Positions 58,457 to 64,000 of a stretch of DNA of 64,000 nt are shown here, in pieces (the stretch's first letter is position 1; each line of letters starts with the position of its first letter). Made by a program: the position numbers and the translations under genes. The stretch comes from Janthinobacterium tructae (GTDB lineage Bacteria; Pseudomonadota; Gammaproteobacteria; Burkholderiales; Burkholderiaceae_D), in assembly GCF_006517255.1 (NCBI RefSeq), contig NZ_CP041185.1, positions 4,402,001-4,466,000 on the forward strand, in the 5' to 3' direction. Under the pieces are notes generated by a model, which did not search any database, was not told the origin of the DNA, and saw nothing but the letters and a program-made list of their open reading frames with translations.

Positions 58457-59626
58457 ATGAAAGCCTTGATGATTAGCCGCGACGCCAGCTTGCACGAAGA
58501 AATTGCCGCGCAAGGCGCGGCCCGCATGCCCGTGCTGCGTCTGCTGGAACGGCGCAGCGGCCTGCGCGACGCCGTCGAGCGCATGCTGCCCGAAGCGCCC
58601 GAACTGGTGATCGTCGATGCCAGCGGCCTTGACGCCGAGGAGGCGGACTTGCTGGAGCGGCTGGCGCGCCAGTATCCGCTGGCCGTGCTGATGCTGCTCA
58701 CGCGCGGCCAGCAGCAGGATGTGCTGATCCGCGCCATGCGCGCCGGCATGCGCGAAGTGCTGCAGCTGCCGCTGGTGCACAAGGCCTTTCACGAGGCGAT
58801 GGACCGGGTCGATATCCAGGCCGGCGTGACGCAGATGCGCGACGGCAAGGTGCTCGCCTTCATTTCGTGCAAGGGCGGCAGCGGCGCGACCTTTCTGTCG
58901 ACGAATTTTTCTTACGCGCTGGCCAGCCTGGCCGGCTGCAAGGTGCTGCTGATCGATCTGCACGGCCAGTTCGGCGACGCCACTTTGTACGTGTCGGACC
59001 AGAAGCCGGCCATGACGCTGTCCGATATCTGCGCGCAGATCGCGCGCATGGATGGCGCCTTTCTGGCCTCGTGCCTGGTGCACGTGACACCGAACTTCGG
59101 CGTGCTGGCGGCGGCCGATGATCCCGCGCACAAGGTCGACATGCAGCCCGAGCACATGGACCGCATCCTGGCCGTGGCGCGCCAGCATTACGACTACATC
59201 GTGCTCGACGTGGGGCGCCAGATCGATGCGCTGTCGCTGCGCGCGCTCGACAACGCCGACGCCATCTATCCGGTGCTGCAGCTGGCCCTGCCCGACATCC
59301 GCGACGGGCGCCGTCTGCTCGACATCTTCCGCTCGCTCGGCTATCCGGGCGAGCGCCTGCGCCTGATCGTCAACCGCTATGAAAAGGGCGGGCGCCTGCG
59401 CCTGGCGGACCTGGAGCAGGCGCTGGGCGCCGAAGTGGTGCACACGGTGCCCAATGATTACCTCGCCGCCACGGACTCCGTCAACCAGGGCATCCCGCTG
59501 CTGCAGCTGTCGCGCACCAGCGCCGTGGCGCGCAGCCTGGCCGAGCTGGTGGAGCTGGTGACGGCACGCCGCGTGACGGAAAGCCGCGGCCTGTTCGACC
59601 GCCTGTTCAGCCGCAGCGAGGCTTGA
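58457..59626 (+). CDS. cpaE: Tad localisation ATPase CpaE/TadZ
   Basis: This 389-residue protein has an N-terminal receiver-like domain lacking a strict phosphorylation pattern (MKALMISRDASLHEE to about 120). A ParA/MinD-like ATPase domain follows, with deviant Walker A CKGGSGATF (about 136-144), the switch region LLIDLHGQFGD and YIVLDVGRQ. CpaE/TadZ places the Tad machine at the cell pole. AGGAAG precedes the ATG. It starts 56 bases after the pseudopilin gene. Confidence 0.9.
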   Translation: MKALMISRDASLHEEIAAQGAARMPVLRLLERRSGLRDAVERMLPEAPELVIVDASGLDAEEADLLERLARQYPLAVLMLLTRGQQQDVLIRAMRAGMREVLQLPLVHKAFHEAMDRVDIQAGVTQMRDGKVLAFISCKGGSGATFLSTNFSYALASLAGCKVLLIDLHGQFGDATLYVSDQKPAMTLSDICAQIARMDGAFLASCLVHVTPNFGVLAAADDPAHKVDMQPEHMDRILAVARQHYDYIVLDVGRQIDALSLRALDNADAIYPVLQLALPDIRDGRRLLDIFRSLGYPGERLRLIVNRYEKGGRLRLADLEQALGAEVVHTVPNDYLAATDSVNQGIPLLQLSRTSAVARSLAELVELVTARRVTESRGLFDRLFSRSEA

Positions 59627-59684
59627 CAGGGCGGCAGCTGAAATTGTGTCAAGGCTCCCGCCGGGGGCCATCATGGGAGCCGAG

Positions 59685-61031
59685 ATGACTTTACGCGAAC
59701 GCCTGGCGGCGAATGAAACGGTGCGCCCCGTCACGAATGGACAAGGCGCGCTGGCGCTGCACGCTTACCAGGAACTGAAAAAGACCATGCACCAGACGAT
59801 ACTCGACCGTATCGACCTGGAACGCTTGAAACGCCTGACGGCGGAGCAGTTCAAGCACGAGCTGGCGCTGCTGGTACAGCGCGTCATCGAGGAAGAGCGC
59901 ATCGTGCTGAATCAGCACGAACGCCACAGCCTGGTGCTCGACATCCAGCACGAGATGCTGGGCTTTGGCCCGCTCGAACCCCTGCTGGCCGACGCCAGCG
60001 TGTCCGATATCCTCGTCAATACCTGCGACAAGGTGTATGTCGAGCGGGGCGGGCGGCTGCAGCTGACGGACGTGACGTTCCACGACAATGCGCACCTGAT
60101 GAAGATCATCGAAAAAATCGTTTCGCGCGTGGGACGGCGCGTCGATGAATCGAGTCCGATGGTCGATGCGCGCCTGCCCGATGGTTCGCGCGTGAACGCC
60201 ATCATTCCGCCTCTGGCCGTCGATGGCCCGATATTGTCGATCCGGCGCTTTGCCGTGCAGCCGCTGACGATCGCCAACCTGCTCGACTACAAGAGCCTGA
60301 CACCACCCATGGTGCAGGTGCTGCAGGCGCTGGGCCAGGCCAAGGTCAACATCCTGATCTCGGGCGGCACGGGCAGCGGCAAGACGACCTTGCTCAACGT
60401 GTTGTCCGGCTTCATTCCCGGCAGCGAGCGCATCGTCACCATCGAGGATGCGGCCGAACTGGCGCTGCGCCAGCCGCACGTGGTGCGCCTGGAAACGCGG
60501 CCGCCGAATATCGAGGGCAAGGGCGAAGTGAGTCAGCGCGCGCTGGTGCGCAATGCGCTGCGCATGCGCCCCGACCGCATCATCCTGGGCGAGGTGCGCG
60601 GCGCCGAGGCGCTCGACATGCTGCAGGCGATGAACACGGGCCATGAGGGTTCGCTGGCGACCATTCACTCGAACACGGCGCGCGATGCGCTGGCGCGGCT
60701 GGAAAACATGGTCGGCATGGCCAGCGTGAACCTGACGCCGCGCGCCACGCGCCAGCAGATCTGTTCGGCCGTGACGGTGGTGATGCAAGTGTCGCGCCTG
60801 ACGGACGGCGCGCGCAAGCTGGTCAGCCTGCAGGAGGTGACGGGCATGGAAGGCGACATCATCGCCATGCATGAAATCTTCCGCTTCGAGCAGACGGGCG
60901 TCGATGCCGAGGGCAAGGTGCAGGGCCATTTCTGCGCCACGGGCGTGCGGCCCCGTTTCACGGAGCGCCTGCGCATGTTCGGCGCACCCGTGCCGGACAG
61001 CGTGTTCGACCCGGATCGCATCTACGAGTAG
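59685..61031 (+). CDS. cpaF: Tad secretion ATPase CpaF/TadA
   Basis: This 448-residue hexameric type II/IV secretion ATPase powers Flp pilus assembly and possibly retraction. It has Walker [10 protein letters not shown] (227-235), the Asp box VTIEDAAEL, Walker [10 protein letters not shown] and the His box [13 protein letters not shown]. An N-terminal three-helix region precedes the domain. The ATG at 59685 is preferred because GGGAG lies 5 bases upstream; ATG 59673 is possible. It lies between tadZ and tadB, as in other Tad loci. Confidence 0.94.
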   Translation: MTLRERLAANETVRPVTNGQGALALHAYQELKKTMHQTILDRIDLERLKRLTAEQFKHELALLVQRVIEEERIVLNQHERHSLVLDIQHEMLGFGPLEPLLADASVSDILVNTCDKVYVERGGRLQLTDVTFHDNAHLMKIIEKIVSRVGRRVDESSPMVDARLPDGSRVNAIIPPLAVDGPILSIRRFAVQPLTIANLLDYKSLTPPMVQVLQALGQAKVNILISGGTGSGKTTLLNVLSGFIPGSERIVTIEDAAELALRQPHVVRLETRPPNIEGKGEVSQRALVRNALRMRPDRIILGEVRGAEALDMLQAMNTGHEGSLATIHSNTARDALARLENMVGMASVNLTPRATRQQICSAVTVVMQVSRLTDGARKLVSLQEVTGMEGDIIAMHEIFRFEQTGVDAEGKVQGHFCATGVRPRFTERLRMFGAPVPDSVFDPDRIYE

Positions 61032-61045
61032 AGGAGGGATGCATC

Positions 61046-62023
61046 ATGGACCTGGTGTTCTACGGCTTTGCCGTGCTGCTGTTTGCCGCCTGCATCCTGA
61101 TGGTGGAAGGCGCCTGGCTGTGGTGGTCGGGCACGCATGGCGGCGCGGCGCGGCGCATCAACCGGCGCTTGCGGCTGATGGCGGCGCGCGGCGAGGCGGG
61201 TGGGGAGCGGATCTCCATCCTCAAGCAACGCCGCTATGCGCGTGCGCCCGGCCTCGAGCGTTTGCTGCGGCGCGTGCCGCAGGCGGCGCAGCTCGACCAC
61301 CTGCTGCTGCAATCGGGCTTGTCCTGGTCGGTGGCGCAATTCATCGGCGTCACGGGTGCCTTGTTGCTGACGGCCTTGCTGCTGCTGGCGGCCTGGTCCA
61401 TGCCCTTGCCTGGTGCCTTGCTGCTGCTGTCTTGCGCCGTGAGCGGACCGTGCCTGTTGGTGCTGCGCGCGCGCGCGGCGCGGCTGAAAAAGATCGAGGC
61501 GCAACTGCCGGAAGCGGCCGATTTCCTGGCCCGCGCGCTGCGCGCCGGTCACTCGTTTTCGAATGTGCTGCAGATGGTGGGCGACGAACTCAATGAGCCG
61601 ATCAGCGGCGAATTCAAGATGGCGCACGAAGAGATCAATTACGGCGTGCCAATGAACGAGGCGCTGCAAAACCTGGCCGCGCGCATTCCGCTGACGGACT
61701 TGCGCTACCTCGTCATCGCCGTGCTGGTACAGCGCGAATCGGGGGGGAATCTGGCCGAAGTGCTGGTCAGCATCGCGCGCATCATCCGCGCCCGTTTGAA
61801 ACTGCTGGGACAGGTGCGCGTGCTGTCGGCCGAGGGGCGTATGTCGGCCTGGGTGCTGGGACTGATGCCGGTGGTGATGATCGGCGTCATGGCGCTGGTC
61901 AACCCGCAATACATCCGCCTGCTGTGGACCGATCCCAGCGGCATTAAATTGCTGTGGTACGCGGCCGGCATGGTGGCGCTGGGCGTGGTCTGGATGCGCA
62001 ATGTGATACGTATCAGGATATAA
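61046..62023 (+). CDS. tadB: Tad inner-membrane platform protein TadB
   Basis: This 325-residue membrane protein has an N-terminal helix pair, a cytoplasmic type II secretion F domain (PEAADFLARALRAGHSFSNVLQMVGDELNEPIS) with the ESGGNLAEVLV motif, and C-terminal helices. It forms the assembly platform with TadC and interacts with the TadA ATPase. GGAGGG precedes the start. Confidence 0.92.
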   Translation: MDLVFYGFAVLLFAACILMVEGAWLWWSGTHGGAARRINRRLRLMAARGEAGGERISILKQRRYARAPGLERLLRRVPQAAQLDHLLLQSGLSWSVAQFIGVTGALLLTALLLLAAWSMPLPGALLLLSCAVSGPCLLVLRARAARLKKIEAQLPEAADFLARALRAGHSFSNVLQMVGDELNEPISGEFKMAHEEINYGVPMNEALQNLAARIPLTDLRYLVIAVLVQRESGGNLAEVLVSIARIIRARLKLLGQVRVLSAEGRMSAWVLGLMPVVMIGVMALVNPQYIRLLWTDPSGIKLLWYAAGMVALGVVWMRNVIRIRI

Positions 62024-62037
62024 CAACAGGGGGTGGC

Positions 62038-62976
62038 ATGAGCGCTTCGCAACTGCTGTTTCTCGTGATTGTCTTCGTCGTGGTGGTGGCGCTTGCCCTG
62101 CTGGCATGGCTGATCTTCCTTCCCGGCGCTTTGCGCCAGCGCCTGTTCGGTGTCACGGCGCCGGCGGCCAGCGATGCGGTGGCCGACTCTGGCTGGGTGG
62201 AGCGCGTGGCGCGCGTGGCGCAGCCGTTCAGCAAGCTGTCGCTGCCGGAAGAGGGCTGGGAGCGCTCGCCGCTGCGCACGCGCTTTATGAATGCGGGCTG
62301 GCGGCAAGCGAGCGCGCCGGCCCTGTACTTTGCGGCGAAAAGCGTATTGGCCCTGCTGTTTCCCACCGTGCTGGGGCTGTACGCGGCCAGCGCCATGGCG
62401 GCGCAGTTGCGCAGCGTGCTGCTGTTGCTGCTATGCGTCAGCGCCACCGTCGGCTATTACCTGCCGAACCTGGTGCTGGCCAGCACGGCCAAGCGGCGCC
62501 AGCGCGACATCTTTGAAAATATCCCCGATGCGCTCGACTTGCTGACCGTGTGCGTGGAAGCGGGCCTGAGCCTGGAGCGTGCGCTGGTCAAGGTATCGGG
62601 CGAGATCCACATCAAAAGCATGGTGCTGGCGCAGGAATTGCAACTGGTACTGATGGAAATGCGCGCCGGCTTTTCCAAGGAAAAGGCGCTGCGCAACCTG
62701 GCCCTGCGCAGCGGCGTGGAAGATGTCGACACCCTCGTCGCCATGCTGATCCAATCGGAACGCTTCGGCACCAGCATGGGCGATTCGCTGCGCGTGCATT
62801 CGGAAAACCTGCGCGGCAAGCGCAGTCTGCTGGCCGAGGAGGCGGCGGCGAAGATCGCCCTGAAACTGCTGTTCCCGCTGATATTTTGCGTCTTTCCCAC
62901 CCTGATGCTGGTGCTCATGGGGCCGGCCGTGATCGAAGTCTATCGCGTGCTCGTGCCGGCCATGGCCAGCCGCTGA
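62038..62976 (+). CDS. tadC: Tad inner-membrane platform protein TadC
   Basis: This 312-residue membrane protein is paralogous to TadB. It has helices at both ends and a type II secretion F domain (ENIPDALDLLTVCVEAGLSLERAL and ERFGTSMGDSLRVHSENLR). The ATG at 62038 begins the first hydrophobic helix, and the frame stays open upstream in the shadow of tadB. It is the platform partner of TadB. Confidence 0.92.
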   Translation: MSASQLLFLVIVFVVVVALALLAWLIFLPGALRQRLFGVTAPAASDAVADSGWVERVARVAQPFSKLSLPEEGWERSPLRTRFMNAGWRQASAPALYFAAKSVLALLFPTVLGLYAASAMAAQLRSVLLLLLCVSATVGYYLPNLVLASTAKRRQRDIFENIPDALDLLTVCVEAGLSLERALVKVSGEIHIKSMVLAQELQLVLMEMRAGFSKEKALRNLALRSGVEDVDTLVAMLIQSERFGTSMGDSLRVHSENLRGKRSLLAEEAAAKIALKLLFPLIFCVFPTLMLVLMGPAVIEVYRVLVPAMASR

Positions 62977-62987
62977 AAGGAGTCACC

Positions 62988-64000
62988 ATGCGCTTGACGC
63001 TCTCCCGCCTGGCCGCCGCCTGTGCCTGCCTTGGCCTGGCCGCCTGTACCACGCAACTGGCGCATGCGCCGGTGGCGGCGTGGCCTGACGCCGATGCCGC
63101 CTATGTGGCGGGGCGCCAGCATTTCGAGCGGGGCGACCTGCCCGCCGCGCAGGCGGCCTATGAACAGGCGCTGCGCCATGCGCCGCGCCACGTGAATGCG
63201 CGCAACGGCCTGGCCGTGCTGCATGCGCAGCGGGGCGAGCACGTCGCCGCCATCGCCCAGTGGCAGGCGCTGACGCAGGAAACGGGCACGGCGCGGCCGC
63301 AGCAGGCCTATCTGTTCAGCAATCTCGGCCATGCCTATTCTCTGGACGGACGCGATGCGCAAGCGTTGCCTGTGCTGGAACAGGCGTGTCTGCTCGATCC
63401 GCTCAATGCGCTGGCCTGGCAGCACCTGGCGCAAGTACTCGAACGGCTGGGACAGCACGAGCGCGCCGCGCTCATGCGGCGCCAGGCGGCCAGCTTGCGG
63501 GAACACGACTTGCGGCGCGACAGGGCGGTCTTGCGCGGCGAGGCGGCGCCGCAGCTTGTGCCCGTGCCTGCGCCGGTGCCGGAGGCGCCCGCCATGGCGC
63601 GCGTGGAGATCACGCAGAGCGATGGCATGGCCCGCTTGCAGCGCGTACCGGCAGCGGTGCGCAGCGTACCCGCCGCAGTGCCCGAGCGGCCCATGCCGGC
63701 GGCGGCAGCGCCGCGCCCGCGCCTGGAAATTGTGAATGGCAACGGCGTGCCGGGCATGGCCGCCGCGCTGGCGCGCAGCCTGGCCGGCGCTCCTGTGCAG
63801 GTGGTGCGCCTGGCCAATGAAACCAGCTTCCAGGTGGCGCGCACGCGCGTCGAATACCGGCCCGCGCAAGAGCAGGCGGCGCGCCAGCTGGCCCGCCAGC
63901 TGGGGACGCAGGTGCAGACACAGGCCGCCGACTGCCCGGCCAGCGAGCTGCGCCTGGTACTCGGGCGCGACCTGAGCGACCCCGCGACGCTGCACCGCTA
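62988..64000 (+). CDS. TPR lipoprotein (TadD-like) with LytR_C-like C-terminal domain, 3' end at window edge
   Basis: The gene starts at ATG 62988 behind AAAGGAG and runs open to the window end: 337 codons, then TA. It may end at a stop on the next base. A lipobox (LACACLGLAACTTQ, Cys about 20) opens the protein. TPR-like repeats (about 40-165) follow, then a Pro/Ala linker and a domain RLEIVNGNGVPGMAAALARS to LRLVLGRDL, which resembles the LytR C-terminal domain. TadD-type TPR lipoproteins help the secretin assemble. Confidence 0.8.
   Translation, partial: MRLTLSRLAAACACLGLAACTTQLAHAPVAAWPDADAAYVAGRQHFERGDLPAAQAAYEQALRHAPRHVNARNGLAVLHAQRGEHVAAIAQWQALTQETGTARPQQAYLFSNLGHAYSLDGRDAQALPVLEQACLLDPLNALAWQHLAQVLERLGQHERAALMRRQAASLREHDLRRDRAVLRGEAAPQLVPVPAPVPEAPAMARVEITQSDGMARLQRVPAAVRSVPAAVPERPMPAAAAPRPRLEIVNGNGVPGMAAALARSLAGAPVQVVRLANETSFQVARTRVEYRPAQEQAARQLARQLGTQVQTQAADCPASELRLVLGRDLSDPATLHR

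Overview
The window is high-GC DNA with dense, mostly operonic coding on both strands. The gene content points to a soil or plant-associated betaproteobacterium, most likely Oxalobacteraceae (Janthinobacterium/Massilia/Duganella-like). That content includes a non-phosphorylative L-arabinose route, CUT2-type sugar ABC transporters, a fused indolepyruvate:ferredoxin oxidoreductase, HD-GYP and GGDEF proteins, and a Tad pilus locus. The taxonomic call is an inference from gene content and base composition. No tRNA, rRNA, CRISPR array, IS element or prophage gene was seen.

Region 1 (1-17650) is an arabinan/arabinoside utilisation island. A truncated GPH symporter, a cytoplasmic-type GH43 and aldose 1-epimerase end at a strong terminator. 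A promoter with a LysR-type dyad then drives L-arabonate dehydratase, an AraD1/GguC protein, 2-oxoglutarate-semialdehyde dehydrogenase and a sugar 1-dehydrogenase (SDR), followed by a secreted GH51 arabinofuranosidase and a secreted GH43 arabinanase. A second promoter with the same dyad and spacing drives a YtfQRT-YjfF-like transporter and another exported GH43. The LysR gene at the end carries the same dyad immediately before its start codon and is the probable regulator. Together the genes degrade arabinan outside the cytoplasm, import arabinose or its oligomers, and oxidise L-arabinose to 2-oxoglutarate. No lactonase gene is visible here.

Region 2 (17660-27590) is poorly characterised. One arm, on the minus strand, encodes an exported caspase-like protease with Sel1-like repeats, a membrane protein, a lipoprotein and a TPR/2-oxoglutarate-oxygenase-like protein. 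The divergent arm encodes an ECF-sigma-like protein, a probable membrane anti-sigma factor, a lipoprotein, a multi-pass membrane protein and a secreted glycerophosphodiesterase-like protein. This is the best candidate in the window for an undescribed system.

Region 3 (27600-34790) is an autoregulated LacI operon. It encodes a regulator, a CUT2 ABC transporter, a TIM-barrel isomerase and a Gfo/Idh/MocA dehydrogenase, followed by a small ferredoxin. Its substrate is unknown.

Region 4 (34800-50540) holds mixed genes: a beta-propeller lipoprotein behind a CRP-like site, a MoaD/ThiS-like protein paired with a BNR-repeat protein, a TetR/metallo-beta-lactamase-fold pair, a LacI regulator, indolepyruvate ferredoxin oxidoreductase, a Nac-like LysR, and convergent HD-GYP and GGDEF genes.

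Region 5 (50550-64000) is a Tad/Flp pilus locus. It runs from the Flp pilin through prepilin peptidase, an AAA ATPase, CpaB, secretin, a small lipoprotein, TadG/E/F-like pseudopilins, TadZ, TadA, TadB and TadC to a TPR lipoprotein cut by the window end.
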